Source: Bacillota bacterium (GTDB lineage: Bacteria; Bacillota; UBA4882; UBA10575). Taken from it: a stretch of 64,000 nucleotides of DNA. The position numbers and the translations under genes were made by a program. Each line of letters opens with the position of its first letter. Within the stretch, counting starts at the first letter, position 1. The notes beneath the pieces were generated by a model that was given only the letters and a program-made list of their open reading frames with translations, was not told the DNA's origin and made no database searches. Where the stretch lies: assembly GCA_012837715.1 (NCBI GenBank), contig DUQR01000027.1, positions 1 to 64,000 on the forward strand, read 5' to 3'. Shown in pieces: positions 9,438 through 17,310 of the stretch.

Positions 9438-10175
9438 CTACCGTACCGGCCTGGTCCATGCTTTTAAGCACTTGATCTCTTCCTCCGTTAAGGGGCGGCA
9501 TTCCCCCGAAGCCAGGCCGGGATCAAGGGTTAAGTTCCCCATTGATCTTCTCTGTAGGTAGATCACCTCTTTCCCCACCGCATGTAGCATCCTTTTCACC
9601 TGATGGAATTTGCCTTCGTAAATGGTCAATAACAACTCCGAAACTTCACCGCTGGTCAGAATATGTACCTCCGCCGGCAAAGTGCGATACCCGTCGTCAA
9701 GAAGAACACCCGCCGCCAACACCGCTTGCTCGGCCGGGGTCACCTTCCCGTCCACCCGGAGAAAATAGGTCTTGGGTACCCGCGAATTGGGAGCAAGGAG
9801 ACGGTGGGCTAAAGGACCATCGTTGGTCAAGAGGAGCAACCCTTCCGTATCCTTATCTAAGCGACCCACTGGGGATAGATCCCGCACCCGCAAGTCCGCG
9901 GGGATCAGATCCAAAACAGTCGGAGCAAAGCGGTCCTTGGTCGCGCTTAAATACCCCGCTGGTTTATTCAGCATCAGATAATAAAATTCCTGATATTTTA
10001 CGTTCCGGTCGTCCACCTTCACTTGATCCCGTTCCGGGTCGATCTTAAGTTCACCGGCAGTGACCCTTTGGCCATTAAGGACAACCCGTCTCTGCCGGAG
10101 TAAGGTTTTTACTTCCCGGCGAGTGCCAAAACCCATGTGCGCCAGGAACTTATCGAGCCGTTGCCCCTTCCCCAT
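9438..10175 (-). CDS. rsuA: 16S rRNA pseudouridine synthase, RsuA family
   Basis: The 245-residue enzyme isomerises a uridine in rRNA to pseudouridine. An N-terminal S4 domain (RLDKFLAHMGFGTRREVKTL) is followed by the synthase core. The catalytic aspartate lies in GRLDKDTEGLLLLTNDG and a second family motif is EGKFHQVKRML. GGAG precedes the ATG. It starts 9 bases after the rsmF stop, so the two rRNA modification genes are cotranscribed. Position 516 of 16S rRNA is the expected target by family, but RluB or RluF-like specificity cannot be excluded. Confidence 0.92.
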   Translation of the reverse strand: MGKGQRLDKFLAHMGFGTRREVKTLLRQRRVVLNGQRVTAGELKIDPERDQVKVDDRNVKYQEFYYLMLNKPAGYLSATKDRFAPTVLDLIPADLRVRDLSPVGRLDKDTEGLLLLTNDGPLAHRLLAPNSRVPKTYFLRVDGKVTPAEQAVLAAGVLLDDGYRTLPAEVHILTSGEVSELLLTIYEGKFHQVKRMLHAVGKEVIYLQRRSMGNLTLDPGLASGECRPLTEEEIKCLKAWTRPVR

Positions 10176-10184
10176 CTTCCGCTC

Positions 10185-11564
10185 CTACTTCATCCGCCAT
10201 GCAGGCGGATAATTATTTTTCACCAAATTACCGACCCGCTTCGCCCAACCCAGTGGAAATCCCCCCGTTGTCACCAAAAGCCATCCGTTGCCCCGGGGAG
10301 TGGCTGCGGTCGCGAGCAGGGTCTCTCCCTTCAAATATTTGATCACCTCCGGACTATCGGGCGCTAACGCCAACTCCCGCCTGGCCTCCTGCCGTTCCAA
10401 AGCCAAAGCAAAGGGATGGGAAGGAAGAAAACGATTATAACGCAGTTCACCGAGGAAAAGACCACACCGGACCGGATTTAATCCGGTTAGGTCCGGAAGT
10501 TCCGTTGGTAATAGGAATAAATCATCCCCTTCCCGGAAAAGACGGCCGGACGGTGGGGCAATCCCAACTTCACGGCAAAAATCCCAAAATGGCTCTAGGC
10601 TCGAAGCTGCCGGTTGGGGCGGGCTAAAAACCGACCGTTCCGGCTGTTCCCCGCTGGTAGTCCGTTCTAAAACAGCAGCAAATTGTCCTTCCCCGCGCGC
10701 GCGATGGGGCCAAATCCGGGCCGTCTTCCTAAGTTGAACATCTCCTGCCCACTCTGCCCGGCCTAGACTGACGCCTTCCCGGTCAATCCCCACCAAACGA
10801 AAATCAGGATGCTGCGCCAAAAACTCTTTTACCTGTAGTTCATTCTCTTCCGGCGAAAAGGTACAGGTGGAATAGACAAGGCGTCCGCCGGGGGCCACCA
10901 TCTGAGCGGCATCCTTCAGTAGCTCCGCCTGGATCGGGACGCAAACCCGCGGGTGATAGTCCCGGCGCCAAGCAATCATCAGTCGCGGTTCCCGCCGGAA
11001 CATCCCTTCCCCCGAACAGGGGGCGTCAACTAACACCCGGTCGAAAAAGGCTGGAAAAGCCGCCGCCAGTTCCCGGGGTTGGTTATTGGTCACCACTATA
11101 TTTTTCAGTCCAAAATTCTCCACATTTTTCAAAAGGGCTTTGGTCCGTTTTGGGTTAATATCATTAAGCCAAAGCAAACCCTGATCATTCGTGGCCGCCC
11201 CGATCTGGGTCGCCTTTCCTCCCGGCGCCGAACAAAGATCCAGAATCCTTTCCCCCGGTTGTGGCGCCAGCACCACTACGGGTAGCATGGCGCTGGGATC
11301 TTGCAAATAATAGAGGCCGGCGTAATAATATGGGTGCTTGGATAATTTAACACCCTTCGGATAATAAAAACCTTCCGCACACCAGGGGACCGGCGTCAGC
11401 TCATAGGGAAAGATCCGACGGAACTCGGCTACGGAAATTTTCTTCGTATTCACACGCAAGCTATGGATCATTATTTTCCGTTTTAATTCCGTAATAAAGG
11501 TGTGGTATTCTTCCGGTTCCATCAATCTCTCCATCTTAGTCAGAAACTCTTCCGGTATCTTCAT
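10185..11564 (-). CDS. rsmF: rRNA cytosine-C5 methyltransferase, RsmF/NOL1-NOP2-sun family
   Basis: This 459-residue protein methylates C5 of cytosine in rRNA using SAM. Visible motifs are LDLCSAPGGKATQIGA (SAM binding), VLVDAPCSGEGMFRREPRL with one active-site cysteine, and VYSTCTFSPEENE with the second. The C-terminal 160 residues, including GLFLGELRYNRFLPSHPFALAL, match the RsmF-type PUA-like extension, which distinguishes it from RsmB. AAAGGAG lies 7 bases before the ATG. It heads an operon with rsuA. Confidence 0.93.
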   Translation of the reverse strand: MKIPEEFLTKMERLMEPEEYHTFITELKRKIMIHSLRVNTKKISVAEFRRIFPYELTPVPWCAEGFYYPKGVKLSKHPYYYAGLYYLQDPSAMLPVVVLAPQPGERILDLCSAPGGKATQIGAATNDQGLLWLNDINPKRTKALLKNVENFGLKNIVVTNNQPRELAAAFPAFFDRVLVDAPCSGEGMFRREPRLMIAWRRDYHPRVCVPIQAELLKDAAQMVAPGGRLVYSTCTFSPEENELQVKEFLAQHPDFRLVGIDREGVSLGRAEWAGDVQLRKTARIWPHRARGEGQFAAVLERTTSGEQPERSVFSPPQPAASSLEPFWDFCREVGIAPPSGRLFREGDDLFLLPTELPDLTGLNPVRCGLFLGELRYNRFLPSHPFALALERQEARRELALAPDSPEVIKYLKGETLLATAATPRGNGWLLVTTGGFPLGWAKRVGNLVKNNYPPAWRMK

Positions 11565-11696
11565 TTGGCTACTCCTTTATTTCTTTCCACCGCCGTAAGG
11601 TACGACCAATCTCCTGTTAGTTTCTCCATAAACTCGTCTGCTCCTTCAAAAGAAAGACCGCGCGCTAATCCCCACTGTTCTTTTTTGGGCGCGCAT

Positions 11697-11729
11697 AGAA
11701 AAAACCGGCTTCTCTTCAGGAAGCCGGTT
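11697..11729 (-). terminator. Rho-independent terminator of tRNA-Ala
   Basis: On the minus strand AACCGGCTTC pairs perfectly with GAAGCCGGTT and runs into TTTTTTC, 12 bases after the tRNA 3' end. Confidence 0.9.
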
Positions 11730-11740
11730 GGTCTTTAAGT

Positions 11741-11816
11741 TGGTGGACCTGGAGGGATTCGAACCCTTGACCTCTGCGATGCGAACGCAGCGCTCTCCCA
11801 GCTGAGCTACAGGCCC
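11741..11816 (-). tRNA. tRNA-Ala(CGC)
   Basis: The 76-base sequence folds into a cloverleaf with acceptor GGGCCTG/CAGGTCC, discriminator A and encoded CCA. The anticodon stem CTGCG/CGCAG encloses loop TTCGCAT, giving anticodon CGC, which reads the alanine codon GCG. Confidence 0.95.
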
Positions 11817-11853
11817 GTATTATTTGTCAGAGAAAAAAGCAGCCCTTGACGGG

Positions 11854-12030
11854 CTATCCACGAAAGAGACATTTGTTTCCAAAGTGGTTATCCCATTTTT
11901 TGCACGTCCGCACTAGTTTCAAGTCCCGGGGCGACTCTTTATCCGCTTCACATGCATCTTTAATCCGATTATATGAACTACATTCATTGCAAACTTCCAG
12001 GACCTCTTCTCTAGATAGTTGAAAGACCAT
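11854..12030 (-). CDS. Small cysteine-containing protein of unknown function
   Basis: The predicted 58-residue protein starts MVFQLSREEVLEVCNEC and has five cysteines (CNEC, DAC, RTC and NKC). The spacing suggests metal or cluster binding. I chose the ATG at 12030, 8 bases after GGTGG; a GTG at 12042 is possible. A good promoter (12084-12111) precedes it, which supports it being real. It stands between tRNA-Ala and a DNA methylase gene. I do not recognise the family. Confidence 0.65.
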   Translation of the reverse strand: MVFQLSREEVLEVCNECSSYNRIKDACEADKESPRDLKLVRTCKKWDNHFGNKCLFRG

Positions 12031-12083
12031 AACCTTCACCACCTATCGAAGTTTTCTCCTTTTTGTTTGCACTTTACAGCTTT

Positions 12084-12111
12084 ATTATATCATAATCATG
12101 CCAGATTGCAA
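12084..12111 (-). promoter_or_regulatory. Sigma-A-type promoter upstream of the small cysteine protein
   Basis: On the minus strand TTGCAA and TATAAT are separated by 16 bases, about 50 bases ahead of the start codon. Confidence 0.65.
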
Positions 12112-12161
12112 CCCCGACCTAAACAAAACAAACAAAGCAAGACCAGGGAATAGTGGGTCCG

Positions 12162-12980
12162 TCATCCTTTCCGGAAAATGAGTATATTCTGGTGGGTGAT
12201 GTTCGAAACATAACAACGTTTAACCGCGTAAGGGCGTAACGGCCGTTGCGTCGCCTGGTTCCACCAAATCCGCATCCCTTTCCATTTAAAACCGGCTTGC
12301 TGCATCACTTGGGCCACCTTAGCGCTTAAGGGATAATACTCTCCGTTAGCGTAACGATCACCAATTAAAATTACCAAGTAACGACGGGGAAGGAGAATCC
12401 GGAAAGCTTCTTGGGCAAAGATGGCCATCAACGCCAGATATTCGTCAAAACCGGCCGCGTTCCCCAGATCCTTCTTTTCTCCCGGGTTGTACATAGCAAA
12501 ATTGGTTTCTTCGCGGAAAGCCACCCGGTGGCGGCAACCATAGGGCGGGTCGGTGATGATCGCAGCCACCTGCCCGGCGGGGATTTTTTTAAGCTCTTCA
12601 AGGCAATCCCCTTGCCTAATAAAACCCTTGATTTCCCGTCCGCTTTTTCCCCGGATGATCCCTTTTTCGCCAATACTGAAATTGGTGGTGATTTCCTGAA
12701 AAACCCGGATCCATTCCGCGTTCAATTCGATACCAACCGCTCTCCGTCGGACTAGGGCCGCGCCTAAAAGCGTACTCCCGACCCCGGCAAAGGGATCCAG
12801 CACCAATTCGCCCTCTTTAGTAAAGAAAGAGATAATTTCGGCCATTAATTCCGGGGGTTTGATCGCCCCGTGTTTTTTGCGCAACGGGTGGGTGACATCG
12901 GGCGGAAAAGACGTCGGGTAAAGAGAATTTGTCCAGTAGAGCCACTCCGAGCCTGATAAATGGTTTAAGGGGTTATCCAC
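12162..12980 (-). CDS. DNA methyltransferase with permuted motif order
   Basis: The 272-residue protein has both hallmarks of amino-methyltransferases. The SAM-binding motif DPFAGVGSTLLGA lies near residue 60 and the catalytic TDPPYG near residue 140. The segment before the SAM motif (KPPELMAEIISFF) and the one after it (AVGIEL) look like the C-terminal half of beta-class enzymes. Here they come first, followed by the part that is normally N-terminal (GDCLEELKKIPAGQVAAIITDPPYG). The start is a GTG 7 bases after GGAGG. No restriction gene is adjacent, so it appears to be an orphan. Whether it acts on DNA or RNA, and on which base, cannot be said. Confidence 0.82.
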   Translation of the reverse strand: MDNPLNHLSGSEWLYWTNSLYPTSFPPDVTHPLRKKHGAIKPPELMAEIISFFTKEGELVLDPFAGVGSTLLGAALVRRRAVGIELNAEWIRVFQEITTNFSIGEKGIIRGKSGREIKGFIRQGDCLEELKKIPAGQVAAIITDPPYGCRHRVAFREETNFAMYNPGEKKDLGNAAGFDEYLALMAIFAQEAFRILLPRRYLVILIGDRYANGEYYPLSAKVAQVMQQAGFKWKGMRIWWNQATQRPLRPYAVKRCYVSNITHQNILIFRKG

Positions 12981-13070
12981 ACTTCATCCTCCATTGCTCA
13001 TCCCTTTTACGTATTCTACGTCCGGAGGGTTTGATTTATGTGTTAACCCCTTGTTCTTTTCAAAACCCTT

Positions 13071-14360
13071 TTACCAATTAAAGCCGAAATTTAAACTATA
13101 GCTCTCGTCCAGCAAATCATAGCCTAGATCCACCTTGAAACAATGGAGGTCTTTGACCAGTTTAACCGTTTTCTCAACCCAGAGGGGCTCGATCCCCTTC
13201 TGCCACCGGGTTTCACCGGCGGTCTCAATCCGTAAAGTCCGGGCGATATTGATCCCCCCCGACCAGGTGGTTCTCAGATGCCAACCATTTAGACTATTCT
13301 TTTTTAAATCACCGGCGCCATAATAAAGACCGGCGCCCAAGGTGAAACCTGGCAGCCAGCGGCCTGTTAAGCGCAGGCCGGAGTCTTTCCGCCGGTGCAT
13401 TCCCCTGGTTCTCTCGTTAAAACTTGAGGTATGGGAAAGGGCCAAAGTACTCTTCTTACTAAGGGGCCCCTGTACCGTCAAGGAATGTTCTCCGGAAACC
13501 AATTTGGCCCAGTTACGATTGACTGCTGTGGTCACTTGTAACGGCGCGTGTTTATAGGTCAGACTGGCGCTCCCTCGCAGGTAATCTTCCCAGGTGAACG
13601 TCGAATTAAAAATCAAATTGGAAGTTAAGTTCCACCTAAGTCCGGCCTGGGCATTCCACCATTCCTTAGTGCCCACCCCACCGCCGTAGCTCAAAGTGGC
13701 GCCCTTCGTAATTTGATGGGTTAGTTTTCCCGTCACATATGCGCCCCGCGTATTATTGGCCCCCACTTGCAACTGGGGCCAGTCTTCAAATTGGTCGGTG
13801 GCAAAAGTCAACGGTGGTAGCGGCAGCACCGGCAGGTTCTTCAGGCATAACCATCCCCGCTTCACCTGGACCTTATCGTTGACCAGCCGCACCTGTCCGG
13901 CTTTGATCTTGAGACAAGGAATGGCCAGTTCACATGGGGTAAAAGTAGCCCCTTCCACCAAAATTTCTTCCCCGTTGAATTCGCCCGTCTTTCCGGAAAG
14001 ATAGTATTGGCCGCCCTGGCCGGTAAGAGCGGTCATTTTTCCCTGTTGGTCACGGAAAGAATATACCAAGTTTTCCCCTTCCCAATTCCCCTCGGCCGTC
14101 TGGACTTTAACCCTTTGCTCAGCCGTGACGAGATCGGTTTCTTGGTAATAGATCACCGTATCCGCCTGCAGCCGGAAATCACCGCTAATAAAATGGACAC
14201 CCCCGGTGGCTTTATAAATCTTGGTCGCCGGATCAAACTCCACCAAGCGGGCCTCGATCTCAACAGCCCGGGGTTGGACCGCTAAAACAGGGGTATTTTC
14301 CATCATCAGGAGTAAAAATAAGATGCTCAAAATGGTGAGCGCCGTTTTTCCAAATCGCAT
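13071..14360 (-). CDS. LptD/OstA-like outer-membrane protein
   Basis: A signal peptide (MRFGKTALTILSILFLLLMM, cleavage after VLA) is followed by an OstA/LptA-like domain of about 170 residues. The end of this domain, with TPCELAIPCLKIKAGQVRL and a later LKNLPVLPLPPLTF, resembles the LptD N-terminal domain. The last 230 residues alternate polar and hydrophobic residues, are rich in aromatic residues, and end in NFGFNW with a terminal aromatic, as outer-membrane barrels do. At 429 residues it is much shorter than proteobacterial LptD. It should act in lipid export to, or assembly of, an outer membrane. I use the ATG at 14360. A longer frame to 14402 has no ribosome site and would place residues before the signal peptide. 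Confidence 0.82.
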   Translation of the reverse strand: MRFGKTALTILSILFLLLMMENTPVLAVQPRAVEIEARLVEFDPATKIYKATGGVHFISGDFRLQADTVIYYQETDLVTAEQRVKVQTAEGNWEGENLVYSFRDQQGKMTALTGQGGQYYLSGKTGEFNGEEILVEGATFTPCELAIPCLKIKAGQVRLVNDKVQVKRGWLCLKNLPVLPLPPLTFATDQFEDWPQLQVGANNTRGAYVTGKLTHQITKGATLSYGGGVGTKEWWNAQAGLRWNLTSNLIFNSTFTWEDYLRGSASLTYKHAPLQVTTAVNRNWAKLVSGEHSLTVQGPLSKKSTLALSHTSSFNERTRGMHRRKDSGLRLTGRWLPGFTLGAGLYYGAGDLKKNSLNGWHLRTTWSGGINIARTLRIETAGETRWQKGIEPLWVEKTVKLVKDLHCFKVDLGYDLLDESYSLNFGFNW

Positions 14361-14505
14361 GAAGATTGCTACCCTTTCCTTTCCAACAATAAAATGGGGC
14401 ATAAAACCAACCGCTGTGGACTGGTCTCCGCTGCCTTCTCACTTCTCCTCCGCCTTAGAAAAATCCTTTTCTTCCTTGGCAGAAGATTCTGTCAACCCTT
14501 GTTTT

Positions 14506-16092
14506 TTAATCCATTTTTCGCGCCTTTTGGAACAGCGGGTAGCCTTGAGGCGTATAAGTTAGTCCCGTTAACTTCGGTGAAACCAAGTAAGGTTTGACAC
14601 TAAAATATAAGGGAATCACGGGTAAGTCGGAAAGGAGCCGTTCTTCCAGTTGATGATAGATTTTGAACCGGCTGATACTGTCCGTCGTCTTCCGCGCCAC
14701 CGCCAACCAATAGTCATACTCCATGTTTTGGTAACAAGCAAAATTTTCTGGCGCTTGCGACTGAAACAGTTGCAGAAAGGTCATCGGATCCGGATAATCG
14801 CCGGTCCAACCCTGCCGGGCCGTATAAAAGCGGTTACTGGCCGCCAAGGCCAGAAAATCATTGTAACTGACTGCTTTCACCTCTGTTTTAAGGCCGAGGT
14901 TGACTTCCCACATCTCAGCGATGGTCTTGGCCATCTCATTGGGGACTAAACTATCCACTACTAAAATCTCAAGCGGAGGATAACCATCCTCGTTGGGATA
15001 ACCGGCTTGGTACAATAAGTCCAAACTTTTTTTCCCATCGGCCGGCCCAATCAAGTCCCCACCGGTCTGCCGGAAATCACTTCCGCTTTTACTATCAGCC
15101 ATTCCCGGCGGGATCAGACCGGTAGCCGGCACCCCTGCGTAACCCAAAGTCTTCGCGACTAAGAGATCCCGGTTTAAAGCCAGGGAAAGAGCTTTCCGAA
15201 AAAGGACGTTGTTTAAAGGCGGCCGGCGCGTATTTAGATAAAGGAAGCCTGTCCCCATGGTTGATGCTTGAACCAAACGGTCTGTATACTCGCCGAACAT
15301 CGAAAAGGGCGGATCTTCCAGTAAATCGAGCATTCCCGCGCCAAAAAGCGTCACGCCGGTTTTCGGTTGAAGAAAGGTTACTCTAATCTCACGAATATTA
15401 CCCCTTGCCCCCCGGTAGTATTCATTAGCAAGCAATATCGCATGGTTGCCGGCTTCCATTTCCCCAATCCGGAAAGGACCGTTGCTACAAAAACCGGGGG
15501 CATAATTGAGGTTTTTTTCCTGAAGGTATTTTGCATGGACGGGCATAAATGCGGGAAAAGTTAGAAGATTCAAAAAATAACTGCACGGTTCTTCCAGCAC
15601 CACCTGAAGAACCCGTTTGTCTAAGGCCTTGACCCCCACTTCCTCTCCACTGGCCAGTTTCCCCTCACCATAAGCCCGAGCGTTTTTAATTACCGCTAGC
15701 AACTCCCCGGGGGCGGTCCCCAGTTCCGTGCTAAGAATACGTTTCCAGGATAACTCAAAATCCTCTGCGGTTAACTGGTCCCCATTGGACCAATAAGCCT
15801 CCTTCAAATGGAAGGTATAGGTTTTCGCATCGGCCGAAATATACCAGCGCTCCGCCATCCCCGGCGCCAACACCCCCTGGTCCCAAAGGACCAACCCTTC
15901 GTGGCAATTAGCCAGAAGGATCTTCTCCGCATCAATCATCGCAAACAAAGGATCAAAGGACAGAGGATTAGCAGCCAGGTTAATCGCGATACTTTTGCTG
16001 GCTTCCGCCATGTTTAACTGTAGAGGGGCAATGGCGGTGACCATAAAAAGGAGGATGGTGGCTAATAATAACTTCCTGCCGTTAGTTTTCAT
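14506..16092 (-). CDS. Oligopeptide-type ABC transporter substrate-binding protein
   Basis: This 528-residue protein belongs to the SBP_bac_5 (OppA/DppA) family. Recognisable stretches are NPLSFDPLFAMIDAEKILLANCHEGLV, split here as NPLSFDPLF and CHEGLVLWD, with YWSNGDQLTAEDF near residue 100 and LYFSVKPYLVSPKLTGL at the end. The signal peptide ends in AEA-SKS with no lipobox cysteine, so the protein is free in the space outside the membrane, as in diderms. No permease or ATPase gene is adjacent, so it is an orphan. The substrate could be peptides or another small ligand. GGGAG precedes the ATG. Confidence 0.9.
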   Translation of the reverse strand: MKTNGRKLLLATILLFMVTAIAPLQLNMAEASKSIAINLAANPLSFDPLFAMIDAEKILLANCHEGLVLWDQGVLAPGMAERWYISADAKTYTFHLKEAYWSNGDQLTAEDFELSWKRILSTELGTAPGELLAVIKNARAYGEGKLASGEEVGVKALDKRVLQVVLEEPCSYFLNLLTFPAFMPVHAKYLQEKNLNYAPGFCSNGPFRIGEMEAGNHAILLANEYYRGARGNIREIRVTFLQPKTGVTLFGAGMLDLLEDPPFSMFGEYTDRLVQASTMGTGFLYLNTRRPPLNNVLFRKALSLALNRDLLVAKTLGYAGVPATGLIPPGMADSKSGSDFRQTGGDLIGPADGKKSLDLLYQAGYPNEDGYPPLEILVVDSLVPNEMAKTIAEMWEVNLGLKTEVKAVSYNDFLALAASNRFYTARQGWTGDYPDPMTFLQLFQSQAPENFACYQNMEYDYWLAVARKTTDSISRFKIYHQLEERLLSDLPVIPLYFSVKPYLVSPKLTGLTYTPQGYPLFQKARKMD

Positions 16093-16222
16093 TTTAAAAC
16101 TTCTCCCATATGCCTTTTTGTCTATTTTATCAGAATCAGAAGGGGATTTAAATGAGGGAATTACATAAATAGCAATACGTTTATTGGGAATAAAAATATT
16201 CGGTGCTTCCCACTATTCCCCC

Positions 16223-16261
16223 ACACAGCAAAAAAACGGGTAAGACCCGTTTTTGCTGTGT
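16223..16261. terminator. Strong bidirectional hairpin terminator
   Basis: ACACAGC and a run of A pair with TTTTT and GCTGTGT around ACGGGT/ACCCGT and a 3-base loop. The A/T runs lie in the stem, so it can act in both directions. It lies between dapA and the substrate-binding protein gene. Confidence 0.8.
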
Positions 16262-16277
16262 TCTCCCGTTTAATGGG

Positions 16278-16337
16278 CTTTTTACGTAGCCCCTTGCTTT
16301 AACCATCCCAATACAATCTGTTGAGCAATTTCAAAGG
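16278..16337. repeat. Interspersed repeat family II, copy a (half element)
   Basis: CTTTTTACGTAGCCCCTTGC continuing into TTTAACCATCCCAATACAAT matches the left half of copy b at 26180. The right inverted end is missing or too degraded to see. Confidence 0.6.
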
Positions 16338-16365
16338 TTACACCGGAAAAGCTTTGTGAGTGCAG

Positions 16366-17247
16366 TTACCTTAACCCAAGCTGTTGAAGGATATCCTTTA
16401 GTTGCTCTAACTCTTCCGGTTGGGGTCCCGCCAAAGGTAACCGGGTCGTCCCCACCGGGAGCCCCAGCATATTGAGGGCGGCTTTCACCATAATCGGATT
16501 GGTCGTAATAAACAGCACTTTAAAGAGGGGCAGCAGTTCTTGGTGTAGTTTAGTCGCCTCGTCAACATCTCCCTCTTTAAAAGCTTCAATCATGGTTTCC
16601 ATTCTTCTCCCCACCAAGTGAGAAGCAACACTGACGACTCCGGTAGCGCCCACGGAGAGCATGGGCAAGGTCATACTATCATCCCCGCTGTAAACCAGAA
16701 AGTCCTTAGGTAAGACCCGCACCATCTCCGCCGCCTGGTTTAGATCGCCCGCCGCTTCCTTCAAGGCGACAATATTGTCAATCTCCGCCAGCCGACTCAT
16801 GGTGGCCGGTAAAATATTCACCCCGGTCCGGCCGGGTATATTATAAATCATCAACGGTAAGGTCGTTGCTTCCGCTACCTTTTTAAAGTGCTGATATAAC
16901 CCCTCCTGTGGTGGCTTGTTGTAATAGGGGGCTACCAGTAAAACACCGTCGATCCCGGTACGCTCCGCTTCTTTGGTAAACTCCACCGTTGCTTTGGTAT
17001 TATTTGTGCCTGTCCCCGCAACCACAGTGGCGCGGCCACCTACCGCTTCGACCACCGTTGAAAAGAGCGTCAACTTTTCTTCCATTGTTAAAGTTGGTGC
17101 TTCCCCTGTTGTTCCAGCGATCACCAACCCATCAGATCCATTCTCCACTAGCTTCACGGCTAGATTTTTGGCGGCTTGGTAGTCCACCTCACCTTCTTCG
17201 TTAAAGGGCGTTACCATTGCTGTTAGTATATTCCCAAATTCCACCAT
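16366..17247 (-). CDS. dapA: 4-hydroxy-tetrahydrodipicolinate synthase
   Basis: DapA condenses pyruvate with aspartate semialdehyde, the first committed step to diaminopimelate, lysine and dipicolinate. The 293-residue length is normal. Family motifs are GTTGEAPTLTMEEK, YYNKPPQEGLYQHF, the Tyr of the catalytic triad in IYNIPGRTG, and the Schiff-base lysine in ALKEAAGD. The ATG at 17247 lies 8 bases after GGAGG and aligns with the usual start. It follows dapG by 63 bases and is the last gene of the dipicolinate/lysine cluster. Confidence 0.97.
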   Translation of the reverse strand: MVEFGNILTAMVTPFNEEGEVDYQAAKNLAVKLVENGSDGLVIAGTTGEAPTLTMEEKLTLFSTVVEAVGGRATVVAGTGTNNTKATVEFTKEAERTGIDGVLLVAPYYNKPPQEGLYQHFKKVAEATTLPLMIYNIPGRTGVNILPATMSRLAEIDNIVALKEAAGDLNQAAEMVRVLPKDFLVYSGDDSMTLPMLSVGATGVVSVASHLVGRRMETMIEAFKEGDVDEATKLHQELLPLFKVLFITTNPIMVKAALNMLGLPVGTTRLPLAGPQPEELEQLKDILQQLGLR

Positions 17248-17310
17248 ATTCTTAACCTCCCTTTCTTCAGGGAATTTGTGTTTCACTTTCTGTTTTCCAC
17301 TCATCCCCCC

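Noticed and set aside
11655-11695. GCGCGC-flanked inverted repeat upstream of rsmF as an RNA gene
   Set aside because: The pairing is short and interrupted by a T-rich loop. It lies between a terminator and rsmF, and nothing else supports a function.
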